Of a DNA stretch of 64,000 nucleotides, positions 25,771-33,706 are shown piece after piece. This stretch comes from Planctomycetota bacterium (GTDB lineage: Bacteria > Planctomycetota > Phycisphaerae > UBA1845 > PWPN01), in contig JAKLEZ010000022.1 in NCBI GenBank assembly GCA_022711465.1, positions 40,625-104,624 on the forward strand. Reading direction: 5' to 3'. The position numbers and the translations under genes are program-made. Under the pieces are notes generated by a model. The model had not been told where the DNA came from. It worked only from the letters and a program-made list of their open reading frames with translations, and ran no database searches. The first letter of the stretch is position 1, and each line of letters starts with the position of its first letter.

Positions 25771-26487
25771 TTACTTCTTGCCCGTTCGTTTCGCCTCGAT
25801 GTCCGATCCGATGGGCTCCTTGTCGTAGAGCCGCTTGCCGATCGGGATGGCGTAGCCCACGCGCTTCTTCAGAATCGCCCCGACCGGGCAGACTTCAACG
25901 AACTTGTCGGCCACCTTGGCGTCGGTACCGCCGAGGCAGGCTTCCGAGTTGACACCGACTTTCTTGTGGATGCCGCGGCCCACGAATTCAAAGACCCCCT
26001 TGCCGTCCACGTCCCGCGAGGCCCGGATACAGCGGGCGCACATGATGCATCGATTGTGGTCGATCAACACATCGGGGTGGGAGGCGTCGACATCTCGCTT
26101 GGGAAATAAATACGGGAACTTGGGGGCCGGGATCCCCAGTCGATAGGCCATCGCCTGCAGCTCGCAGTTGCCGCTCTTCTCGCAGAACATGCAGAAGTGG
26201 TTGCCTTCGACGAAGAGCATCTCGACCAGGTCCTTGCGGATCCTGGTCAAGCGATCCGAGTTGTTCTCGACCACGATGCCCTCGGCGATGGGCTGGGTGC
26301 AGGCCGCCTGAGGTCGGCCGTTGACCAGGACGGTGCACACCCGGCAGCTCCCGTAAGGCGTCAGGCCTTTCATGTGGCAGAGTCGGGGCACGTAGATTCC
26401 TGCCGCCTCGGCCGCTTCCAGGATGGTCTGGCCTTTCTTGCCCTGGATTTCCTCGCCGTCGATGATGAAACTGACTGTATCGCTCAT
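25771..26487 (-). CDS. hoxU: Bidirectional hydrogenase diaphorase iron-sulphur subunit
   Basis: A 238-residue NuoG-N-terminal-like subunit that carries electrons between the flavin subunit HoxF and the hydrogenase module. The [2Fe-2S] ligands are C37, C48, C51 and C63 (LCHMKGLTPYGSCRVC). A His-Cys3 [4Fe-4S] motif follows (HFCMFCEKSGNC), then the ferredoxin-like CIMCARC and a CPVGAI Cys. The ATG at 26487 follows AGGAAG, and 23 further in-frame residues upstream are not needed. It lies 13 nt downstream of hoxF. Confidence 0.95.
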   Translation of the reverse strand: MSDTVSFIIDGEEIQGKKGQTILEAAEAAGIYVPRLCHMKGLTPYGSCRVCTVLVNGRPQAACTQPIAEGIVVENNSDRLTRIRKDLVEMLFVEGNHFCMFCEKSGNCELQAMAYRLGIPAPKFPYLFPKRDVDASHPDVLIDHNRCIMCARCIRASRDVDGKGVFEFVGRGIHKKVGVNSEACLGGTDAKVADKFVEVCPVGAILKKRVGYAIPIGKRLYDKEPIGSDIEAKRTGKK

Positions 26488-26500
26488 GTCTTCTTCCTGA

Positions 26501-28309
26501 TTAGAAGTGGACCGACTCGCGACCGGTGATCTCTTGAGCATCCGACAGCGCCGCATGGATATCGAATGTCGGCTGAGTGCCGTTGGTGTCTTTTCTGAGG
26601 ATCGCCTCGTAGGCGGATCTGAAGTTCTTCAGGGTGGTTAGGATTGGATTGGCCGAGGTCTGACCCAGGCCGCACCGGCTGGCCGACTTGACCGATTGCC
26701 CGAGGTTCTCCAGGTATTCGAGGTCGGACATCTCCCCGAGCCCGGCGAGAATGCGGTCGATGCGCTCCTTGAGCAGCACGTTGCCGACTCGACACGGGGT
26801 ACAGTAGCCGCAGCTCTCTTCGACGAAGAACTCCATGAACTTGCCGGCGACCTCAAGGACGCTCCGCTCAGGCCCGAAGACCATGATCGAGCCGCCGGTG
26901 GCGAGGTCGTCATAGCAGATGGTCCGGTCGTAGTCCTTCGGCCCGACCATCTGCCCGCTCGGCCCGCCCACCTGTACGGCGATCGCGCCCTCCGCTCCGC
27001 ACAGCTTCAGCACGTCGCGGAGCTTGATGCCGAACGGCACCTCATACACGCCCGGGCTCATGCAATCACCGGAGACGCTGAGCAGCTTCGTTCCGGAGCT
27101 GCCCGTCGAGCCGAGCTGTGCGAACCAGCCCGGCCCTTTGTCGAGGATGCGGGCGACGCAGCAGAACGTCTCGACGTTGTTGACCGTGGTGGGGCAACCG
27201 AGGTAGCCCTTCTGGGCGGGAAAAGGCGGGCGGTTCTTGGGATCACCGCGCCGGCCTTCGCACGAGCTGAGCAGGGCGGTCTCCTCGCCGCAGACGTAGG
27301 CACCTGCACCCATCTGGATGCGAATCGCGAAATCAAAGCCCATCTTGCCGCAGATGTTCTTGCCCAGCAGGCCGTCGTGTCGGCGGCGGTTGAGGACGTG
27401 CTCAAGGTAGGCCTGCAGATAGGCATACTCGCCACGGAGGTAGAGGATGCCGGTATCACTGCCGATCGCATAGCCGGCGATCGTCATGCCCTCGAAGAGC
27501 AGGTCGGCCTTCTCGGTCAGAATGACGCGATCCTTGAAGGTGCCGGGCTCGCCTTCGTCGCCATTGCAGACCACGTAACGCCTGCCGCCTTCCGCACTTC
27601 GGGTGTAATCCCACTTGATTCCCGTGGGAAAGCCGGCCCCGCCTCGGCCACGCAACCGCGACGTTTTGATGTCGCGAATGACTTCCTGCGGGCTCATGGC
27701 CAGAGCCTTCCTCAACGCGTCGCCGGGGGCGAGGTCGGCCAGGACGACCGGGCCCGACTTGCGAATGTTGTTCTCGACCATGGAGCGGACGAGATCGTTG
27801 GCGTTGTTGCCGTCACCGAGTTTCTGCACCAGCTTCTTGGGATCCAAGTGGGCTTTGAGGCTGCGAACGATGGAGTCCACCTTGTCGCTCGACAAGTGTG
27901 TCACGACCACGTCATTGACTAGTGCCGCGGGCGCCTGGTCACACATGCCAATGCAGGGCGTCCATTCCAGCGTGATCTTGCCGTCCGGCGTGGTTTCACC
28001 GAAATCGATGCCCAGGGATTCGCGAAACGCCTGGGCCACACGATCGCTGCCGGCCATCTGGTCGATGATGTCGTTGCACAGGCGGATGATCACCTGGCCC
28101 CTGGCCTTCCTCGAAAAGAAAGCATAGAAGGTGACGACGCTCTCGACCTCGACCCTCGGCGCGGAGACCGCCGCGGCGATGGTATCCATCGCATCGCCGC
28201 AGACGCAGCCCAACTTCGCATGGGCCGCCCGGACAATGTCCATCATGCGCGTGCGGTCATTGCCGTATTTCTGACAGACCTCCCGGATCGCTGCCTGGAC
28301 TTGGCTCAT
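26501..28309 (-). CDS. hoxF: Bidirectional hydrogenase NAD-binding diaphorase subunit with fused NuoE-like domain
   Basis: A 602-residue flavoprotein that exchanges electrons with NAD(P)(H). Residues 1 to about 155 form a NuoE-like thioredoxin domain, and the rest is NuoF-like. FMN/NAD motifs are LRGRGGAGFPTG, NGDEGEPGTFKDR and GAGAYVCGEETAL. The [4Fe-4S] ligands are C500, C503, C506 (SCGYCTPC) and C546. In the N-terminal domain the usual C-x4-C plus C-x3-C set reads C78, D83, C119 and C123, so one ligand is replaced by Asp. The start is the ATG at 28309 with GAGG six nt before; a TTG two codons earlier is less likely. It is the first gene of the hox operon. There is no separate hoxE; its role is in the fusion. 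Confidence 0.95.
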   Translation of the reverse strand: MSQVQAAIREVCQKYGNDRTRMMDIVRAAHAKLGCVCGDAMDTIAAAVSAPRVEVESVVTFYAFFSRKARGQVIIRLCNDIIDQMAGSDRVAQAFRESLGIDFGETTPDGKITLEWTPCIGMCDQAPAALVNDVVVTHLSSDKVDSIVRSLKAHLDPKKLVQKLGDGNNANDLVRSMVENNIRKSGPVVLADLAPGDALRKALAMSPQEVIRDIKTSRLRGRGGAGFPTGIKWDYTRSAEGGRRYVVCNGDEGEPGTFKDRVILTEKADLLFEGMTIAGYAIGSDTGILYLRGEYAYLQAYLEHVLNRRRHDGLLGKNICGKMGFDFAIRIQMGAGAYVCGEETALLSSCEGRRGDPKNRPPFPAQKGYLGCPTTVNNVETFCCVARILDKGPGWFAQLGSTGSSGTKLLSVSGDCMSPGVYEVPFGIKLRDVLKLCGAEGAIAVQVGGPSGQMVGPKDYDRTICYDDLATGGSIMVFGPERSVLEVAGKFMEFFVEESCGYCTPCRVGNVLLKERIDRILAGLGEMSDLEYLENLGQSVKSASRCGLGQTSANPILTTLKNFRSAYEAILRKDTNGTQPTFDIHAALSDAQEITGRESVHF

Positions 28310-28356
28310 GTTCAACCTCGAATCACACCCGAGTTCGTGAAAGACGAAACTGTCCT

Positions 28357-28396
28357 AAGATAAGGTTTCCGCGCAGGAGTGCAAGGGGGCAACCCC
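28357..28396 (-). promoter_or_regulatory. Candidate hox operon promoter (sigma-70 or sigma-54 type)
   Basis: On the minus strand TTGCAC (28379-28384) and TATCTT (28357-28362) are 16 nt apart, a weak sigma-70 pair. Overlapping it, GG-N10-GC with a TTGCA core (about 28382-28396) has the spacing of a -24/-12 element. Either would start transcription about 40-60 nt before hoxF. The gap 28310-28600 holds no gene that I can see. Confidence 0.3.
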
Positions 28397-28600
28397 GGCT
28401 TTTTTCGATCTTGTCCCATGATGCGATAGAAGCCTCTACGGTCTGTTCTAGAGATCTCGACTTGAGCCGACACTTGAGGAATCACATTTCTCGCGAAAGA
28501 GCGCCCCCTGCTGCATTTACCCTTCACCACTCGCCGAGAATACCCGACTGATTGACTCGATAATCGCTTGGTGGGCTCGACTGATCCCTAGTCTGGCCCG

Positions 28601-29719
28601 CTACCGCGGGCCGACCCACCTGCAGGGCACGCCCAGAAGCTCGGTCATTCGCGGCTTCCCGCTGGCCTGACCACGAAACACGTGGAAGGTGACCTGCCGG
28701 TGGGTCAGGAGACGCGAGATGGCCGCGTCGGGCGTCCCGTTCAGTTGACAGCAGGCGCCGAGGCGGACCGCCAGACGGTCACGCGCGGCCCCAAGTGATT
28801 CGCGATCCGCGACCGGCTCACTCGGCAGGGCCCAAAGGCCTGCCCACAGCCCAGCGTCCGGCCCTTGAACCAGCAGCACGGTAGAGCCGCAGGCAACGGC
28901 CGCGACAACAAGGGGCATCGTCCGGACGACAGCTCTGCGACGCGTGACGGGAATCCGCTCGGTCAGTCCCTCGCTCACCGCTCCGCAGTGAGAACAGAGC
29001 GGACACAGCGCGCACCCAGGGTTGCGAGGCGTACAAACGACGGCTCCAAGTTCCATCAGGGCTTGATTGAAGTCTCCACATCGGTTTTCCGGTAAAAGTG
29101 ACTCTGCCGCTGCCCAGAGACGAGATCGGACGACCGCAGTCGTTGCCCTCTCCTCGACAGCCAGCAGCCGGGTGACGACGCGGGCCACATTCCCATCGAG
29201 AACCGGAGCTCGGACACCAAAGGCGACCGAAGCGATCGCTCCGGCCGTGGACCGCCCGATGCCAGGCAGGGTTATGAGCTGTTCGACGCGGACGGGTACG
29301 CGACTGCCGTATTCAGACACGATGGTGCGGGCTGCGGCATGAAGGTTGCGGGCCCGTCGGTAGTAGCCCAGCCCCGCCCAGAGAGCCAGGACCTCGTCAA
29401 GGTCGGCCGCCGCCAGATCGTCGATGGTAGGGAACCGTTGAATGAATCGCTCATAGTAGCCGATCACGGTGATCACCTGGGTCTGCTGGAGCATGAACTC
29501 GGCTAGGAGCTGGGCGTAGCCGTCGGTGTGCCGATGTCGCCAGGGCAGATCCCGTCTGTGCGTGTCATACCAGCGCAGCAATCGTGATCGTATGACGCGG
29601 CGGAAGGCGACCTCGTCTTCTCGTCGATGCTGCCCGCTCGTCGATCTGGCGACGCGCCGAGCTCTTGGTGAAGGCCTCTCTCGCGCGGGGATGAATGGGC
29701 CGGTCTCTGAGCGCTGCAC
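28601..29719 (-). CDS. mutY: A/G-specific adenine DNA glycosylase
   Basis: A protein of 372 residues or somewhat fewer. MutY removes adenine mispaired with 8-oxoguanine. The catalytic region reads LPWRHRHTDGYAQLLAEFML, and the helix-hairpin-helix is LPGIGRSTAGAIASVAFG, followed by VLDGNVARV with the catalytic Asp. The C-terminal iron-sulphur ligands are C-x6-C-x2-C-x5-C (CTPRNPGCALCPLCSHC). A diverged NUDIX-like C-terminal domain ends VPCRWVGP. The first in-frame start is a GTG at 29719 with no clear ribosome site, and about 37 residues precede the conserved domain. The true start is therefore uncertain. Confidence 0.92.
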   Translation of the reverse strand: MQRSETGPFIPARERPSPRARRVARSTSGQHRREDEVAFRRVIRSRLLRWYDTHRRDLPWRHRHTDGYAQLLAEFMLQQTQVITVIGYYERFIQRFPTIDDLAAADLDEVLALWAGLGYYRRARNLHAAARTIVSEYGSRVPVRVEQLITLPGIGRSTAGAIASVAFGVRAPVLDGNVARVVTRLLAVEERATTAVVRSRLWAAAESLLPENRCGDFNQALMELGAVVCTPRNPGCALCPLCSHCGAVSEGLTERIPVTRRRAVVRTMPLVVAAVACGSTVLLVQGPDAGLWAGLWALPSEPVADRESLGAARDRLAVRLGACCQLNGTPDAAISRLLTHRQVTFHVFRGQASGKPRMTELLGVPCRWVGPR

Positions 29720-29795
29720 GCGTTGTACTCCGTCGTGCCCGCTTGACCGCTGGTAGCACTCGGGCTAACAATCCCAGCAAGGAGGCACGGGCTTT

Positions 29796-30803
29796 ATGGC
29801 AGTATACCCGCTGGTATTCGAGCCGATCTACAAGGGGAAGATCTGGGGCGGCGACCGGATCTTCAGACGATTCGCCCGGATCAGGCGCATTCCCGGGCCG
29901 ATCGGCGAATCCTGGGAACTGGCGGATCTGGAAGAGGATCAGTCTCAGGTGCGGAACGGCCCCTGCCGGGGCAGCACGCTGGGTGATCTCCGGCGCGATT
30001 GGGGGGCAGACTTGTTCGGGGAGGTCGAACCGTTCGAGGGCCGTTTCCCCCTGCTGGTCAAGTACCTTGACGCGCAAACATCGCTCAGCGTTCAGGTTCA
30101 TCCCAGCGAGGCTGTCGCCCGCCGACTCGGCGGTCAGGTTCGGGTGAAGCACGAGGCGTGGTATGTTCTGGATGCCGAGTCCGGGGGGGCAATCTATCAT
30201 GGACTCGAACCCGGAGTGGATGGCCGGACATTTCGCGAAGCGATGCTCACGGGCCAAGTCGACGGGGTTCTCCGCGACATTCCGGTGGTTGCGGGCGATT
30301 GCTACTACCTGCCCAGCGGTACGCCGCATGCCCTGGGCGCGGGGGTGCTTGTGGCCGAGGTGCAGACGCCGTCCGACGTGACCTATCGCACCTATGACTG
30401 GGGCCGGATTGACCCGACCACCGGTCGGCCGCGGCTGCTCCACCTCGACCAGGCAATCGAGTGCATCGACTTCAGCTCCCCGTCGCCGCCCCCCAGGCAA
30501 GGGGTATTGTCAGTCGGCAATGAGCCGGGCGAGGCGGCCAGCCTGGCCCGGTGTGAGTGTTTCGAGATTACCCGGTGCCTCGTCAGCGGCGGTGGGCAGG
30601 GTGCGATCGAGCTGTACGGGTGCCCGGCCGTCTGGATGATGCTCGAGGGTGCCGGGGAGATACTCCATGGTGGCGACGGCGAGAGCGTGCGCATCGTGGC
30701 CGGAGACGTCGTTCTGCTTCCCGCCGCTCTGCCGAAACCGGTCATTCGAATCGGCCAGGCGGCCACCTGGCTCAAGGTCACCGTGCCGCCGGCCAAATCC
30801 TGA
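29796..30803 (+). CDS. manA: Mannose-6-phosphate isomerase, class I
   Basis: A 335-residue type I phosphomannose isomerase (cupin, zinc-dependent) linking fructose-6-phosphate to mannose metabolism and GDP-mannose supply. Family motifs are FEPIYKGKIWGGDRI, ESWELAD, the zinc site SVQVHPSEAVA with KHEAWYVLDA, and PSGTPHALGAG. TYRTYDWGR is also diagnostic. The ATG at 29796 follows AAGGAGG. It is 100 nt upstream of the sialidase-like gene on the same strand and may share a transcript. A role in supplying sugars for the glycosyltransferases elsewhere in the window is plausible. Confidence 0.94.
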   Translation: MAVYPLVFEPIYKGKIWGGDRIFRRFARIRRIPGPIGESWELADLEEDQSQVRNGPCRGSTLGDLRRDWGADLFGEVEPFEGRFPLLVKYLDAQTSLSVQVHPSEAVARRLGGQVRVKHEAWYVLDAESGGAIYHGLEPGVDGRTFREAMLTGQVDGVLRDIPVVAGDCYYLPSGTPHALGAGVLVAEVQTPSDVTYRTYDWGRIDPTTGRPRLLHLDQAIECIDFSSPSPPPRQGVLSVGNEPGEAASLARCECFEITRCLVSGGGQGAIELYGCPAVWMMLEGAGEILHGGDGESVRIVAGDVVLLPAALPKPVIRIGQAATWLKVTVPPAKS

Positions 30804-30903
30804 GCCAGGCTTGACGGCTTCGGAAGCCGGCCAGGGAACATGAGCTCGGCGTGTCGGGACTGGTCGGCCGTCAGGCGGATCGTCACACTGGAAGGAGTCG
30901 CCT

Positions 30904-32097
30904 ATGGGCATTCGCAGACGCGGAGCGGCAGGGTCGCTGGTCTCGGTCGTCTTGGCGGCCATTCCCGCATCGGGCCAGTCGGCGCCGGCGACGAACGCGG
31001 CGGGGATCTCGTCTCTCACCCCCATCACGATCTATCGGGATTCGAAGCGGTATAACAGCTTCCCGGACGTCACCCGGTTGCCCGACGGCCGGCTCCTGTG
31101 CGTCTTTCGCGATGCGACGTTTCCGAAGCAGATCAGGCACATCGAAGCCGACGCCCGTGTTGTGGGCTGCGTGTCGGAGGACCAGGGGCGGACGTGGTCG
31201 AAGCCGGAGGTGATCTACGACGACCCCGCATGTCAGAACGATCCCTCGGTGGCGGTTCTGAAGGACGGGCGATTGCTGCTCACGTTTTTCAACTGGGTGG
31301 GGCGCAGCGCTGAATACGCGGCCGCTCACAAGACTCATCAGAGTCGCAAGGTGGATCGCGGCCCATGGGGGGAGTACGCCGAGCCGGGCGGAGTCTATCT
31401 CCTGTGGGGCAGGGCCAGAGATCTCAAGTGGGACAAGGAGGCCACACACGTCGCCGGTGACGCTGCGGTTCTCCGAGGTACTTCCGCCGCCGTGCTCGAG
31501 ACCCGCAAGGGTACGCTCCTGATGCCGATCTACGGTCGTTCGGAAGAGCGCCGGGTGAAGAACAGACGTCGCGACGTGGGCGCTGTTCTCCGCAGTGTGG
31601 ACGGCGGCAAGACGTGGGGCAATGAGATTGTCATTGCCGAAGACCCGGGCCGCACGATCGATATGGGCGAGCCGGCCCTCGCCCAGGCCGCCAACGGCGA
31701 TATCGTGGCTCTGCTGCGCACGGCAAACGCCGAGGACCACCTGTTCATCACCCGCTCGGCCGACGATGGCATGACCTGGTCCACGATCGCACAGACCGGA
31801 CTCATCGGCCACCCGGCCGCTCTGCAATTGCTCCCGGACGGGCGGCTGCTGATTGTCTACGGCTATCGGCACGCACCCTTTGGCGTGCGCGGTTGTATCA
31901 GCATGGACGACGGCAAGACATGGTACCCAAGCAAGGTCTTCACCATCGCCGCGACCGGTGTGCAGACGGACTTGGGCTACCCCAGCGTCTGCCTGACCAA
32001 TGACAACCATGCCGTGGTCGCCTACTACATGAACGGGCGGGATACCAAGGACCGCTGGATCGAATGCAAGCGAATCCCGCTGTCGAGCCTCGAGTAG
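30904..32097 (+). CDS. Exported BNR-repeat sialidase-like protein
   Basis: A 397-residue protein with an N-terminal signal (RRRGAAGSLVSVVLAAIPASG). It has a six-bladed sialidase-type propeller marked by Asp boxes: SEDQGRTWS, SVDGGKTWG, SADDGMTWS and SMDDGKTWY. YRDSKRYNSFPDVTRLPDGR near the start resembles the arginine-bearing first blade. The fold is shared by exo-alpha-sialidases and by many planctomycete BNR hydrolases of unknown specificity, so sialic acid as substrate is not certain. The ATG at 30904 has AAGGAG six nt before. It converges with the MFS gene, their stop codons being only 3 nt apart. Confidence 0.85.
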   Translation: MGIRRRGAAGSLVSVVLAAIPASGQSAPATNAAGISSLTPITIYRDSKRYNSFPDVTRLPDGRLLCVFRDATFPKQIRHIEADARVVGCVSEDQGRTWSKPEVIYDDPACQNDPSVAVLKDGRLLLTFFNWVGRSAEYAAAHKTHQSRKVDRGPWGEYAEPGGVYLLWGRARDLKWDKEATHVAGDAAVLRGTSAAVLETRKGTLLMPIYGRSEERRVKNRRRDVGAVLRSVDGGKTWGNEIVIAEDPGRTIDMGEPALAQAANGDIVALLRTANAEDHLFITRSADDGMTWSTIAQTGLIGHPAALQLLPDGRLLIVYGYRHAPFGVRGCISMDDGKTWYPSKVFTIAATGVQTDLGYPSVCLTNDNHAVVAYYMNGRDTKDRWIECKRIPLSSLE

Positions 32098-32100
32098 CCC

Positions 32101-33339
32101 CTACTTGGCCTCGCTCCCCGAGAGAGCCGGTTCTGAGGCCTTGGCTGCGGCGGCCGGCGTGAACTTGAATGCGGCCAGGAACACCAGGCAGCAGACGGTG
32201 CAGAGAATGGCCGGTACGAGGTAGACCTTGGGCCAGTCCTTGTTGAGGGCGTCGGCAATCGGTCCGGCTACCAGTGATCCAACCAACATGCCCATGCCGA
32301 TGGTCACCGACGACAGGAAGCTCTGGGCGCTGGACTTGATGTCCTTGGGTGCGACGACGTCGGCGAACATGAAGATCACGGTGAAGAAGAAGGCGAAACC
32401 GACGCCGTGCAACGAGATGGCAGTAACAACCAGGGAGGTAGGATGACCGACCGCGAACAGGAAATCGCGCAATGCCCAAGCTGCAATCCCAATGGCCATG
32501 GTGATGCGAAATCCGGTCTTGGCCAGGACAAGCGGCAGCAGGACCATCATCACCATTTCGCAGATCTGGCCGAACGTTTGGACCGGCCCGACCCAGGATT
32601 CGGGGAGAGTCATTCCTTGCTTGAGGAAGGATGGGGTCTGAACGAAGTAGTACTGCAGTTCGATCGCGACGAAGAAACCGATGACGGCCATGACCGCGAA
32701 GGATGGGTTCTTCATGAGGGCGAAGGCATCCAGGAAGGCCCACGGATTCCCGCCTTTGGCGGTCGGCGGCGTGTGGGGTAGGGTGAAGGCATACAGACCG
32801 TAGAGAATGGACACCACGCCCGCGAAGTAGAAGAGATCGCCCACCTCGGGTTTGCGGCCCAGCAGGGTCTCAGGAAGGCCAAGCCAGAAGCCAAAAATCC
32901 ACCCGATGGCGATCCACCCGATCGAACCCCACACGCGGATGGTGCTGAACTTGTCGTTCGGCCAGTGATTGAAGACGATCGAGTTTGCCAGCGCGATGGT
33001 TGGTGCGTACAACAAGTTGAACACCAACATGCCGATGAACACCGCCGGAAAACTGGTCATCTTGGCCAGGAACATGAGAACGATGCCGCTCACGATCTGG
33101 CTCACGCCCAGGAACCGCTGGGCTGCAAAGTAGCGGTCGGCAATCTGGCCGCCGATGAACGGAGCGATGATCGATGCGATCGGCATCGTCATGAAGATCA
33201 ACGAGATCTTGGTTTGCGGGTTCTCCTTGAAGCCGTCAAGCTTCTCAAGGTGCATGGCGATATTGGGTACCCAGATTCCCCATATGGCATACTGGAGCAG
33301 CATCATGGTGCTCAGTTTGATTCGCAACGCCATCGACAT
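32101..33339 (-). CDS. MFS transporter of the nucleoside:H+ symporter family
   Basis: A 412-residue, 12-helix major facilitator. The N-terminus LRIKLSTMMLLQYAIWGIWV matches the NupG/XapB-like nucleoside:proton symporter family, as do GGQIADRYFAAQRFLGVSQ and NSIVFNHWPNDKFSTIRVWG. Planctomycetes hold many copies next to sugar catabolic genes, and their true substrates are unproved. GGAGG lies five nt before the ATG at 33339, and a second ATG two codons in is also possible. It probably takes up a product released by nearby exported enzymes, which is inference. Confidence 0.88.
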   Translation of the reverse strand: MSMALRIKLSTMMLLQYAIWGIWVPNIAMHLEKLDGFKENPQTKISLIFMTMPIASIIAPFIGGQIADRYFAAQRFLGVSQIVSGIVLMFLAKMTSFPAVFIGMLVFNLLYAPTIALANSIVFNHWPNDKFSTIRVWGSIGWIAIGWIFGFWLGLPETLLGRKPEVGDLFYFAGVVSILYGLYAFTLPHTPPTAKGGNPWAFLDAFALMKNPSFAVMAVIGFFVAIELQYYFVQTPSFLKQGMTLPESWVGPVQTFGQICEMVMMVLLPLVLAKTGFRITMAIGIAAWALRDFLFAVGHPTSLVVTAISLHGVGFAFFFTVIFMFADVVAPKDIKSSAQSFLSSVTIGMGMLVGSLVAGPIADALNKDWPKVYLVPAILCTVCCLVFLAAFKFTPAAAAKASEPALSGSEAK

Positions 33340-33463
33340 GATTGCCTCCCTTTCCGATAGTCGTCCGTCCTGACGTGACGGACAGCTCGATAACTTAGCA
33401 CAACGGCCGTGGCGTGCAAAGCCGCCGGACAGCGACGCAGTCTATTCCCGCCCGTTGACTGGT

Positions 33464-33648
33464 TCAACCCCGGTCTGAGTCGAGAGGTACCGCGTCCACG
33501 ACCTTCACTCGAGTACGCACAGCCCGGCAGGTGCTCCGCACGACGACAAGCGGGCTCGCCAGCAGGCACAGCAACGTGCCGATTCCGAGGAACCAGTCGC
33601 CGTGTTCCAGGTAACCATGATACCGACGAACATGTCGGCCAAAGCCAT
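33464..33648 (-). pseudogene. Possible small membrane protein with a one-base frameshift
   Basis: Two overlapping frames each hold half of a plausible 60-residue protein. From the ATG at 33648 the first frame reads MALADMFVGIMVTW. The other frame continues EHGDWFLGIGTLLCLLASPL, then VVVRSTCRAVRTRVKVVDAV, to a TGA at 33464. One extra G in the run near 33604-33608 would join them into a single-helix protein with a basic flank. The second half also lies in frame after the TAG of the upstream gene (33707-33709), so readthrough is another reading. I do not recognise a family. The rest of the gap, 33340-33463 and 33649-33706, holds nothing I can name. Confidence 0.35.
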
Positions 33649-33706
33649 CCCATCGTGCCTCGCTGGAACTCGCTCGTGGAGGCTGCTTGACAATCCCCTC
33701 GGTGAA

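Noticed and set aside
26696..27922. Open frame of 408 codons on the plus strand opposite hoxF
   Set aside because: Shadow of the hoxF coding sequence.
28385..28405. GGGG-CCCC hairpin followed by six T on the plus strand
   Set aside because: It looks like an intrinsic terminator, but both neighbouring genes run on the minus strand, so no plus-strand transcript needs it. It is probably chance next to the hox promoter.
30815..30829. CGGCTTC-GAAGCCG palindrome after manA
   Set aside because: It could form a hairpin but has no T-run, and the sialidase gene follows on the same strand, so a terminator is not supported.
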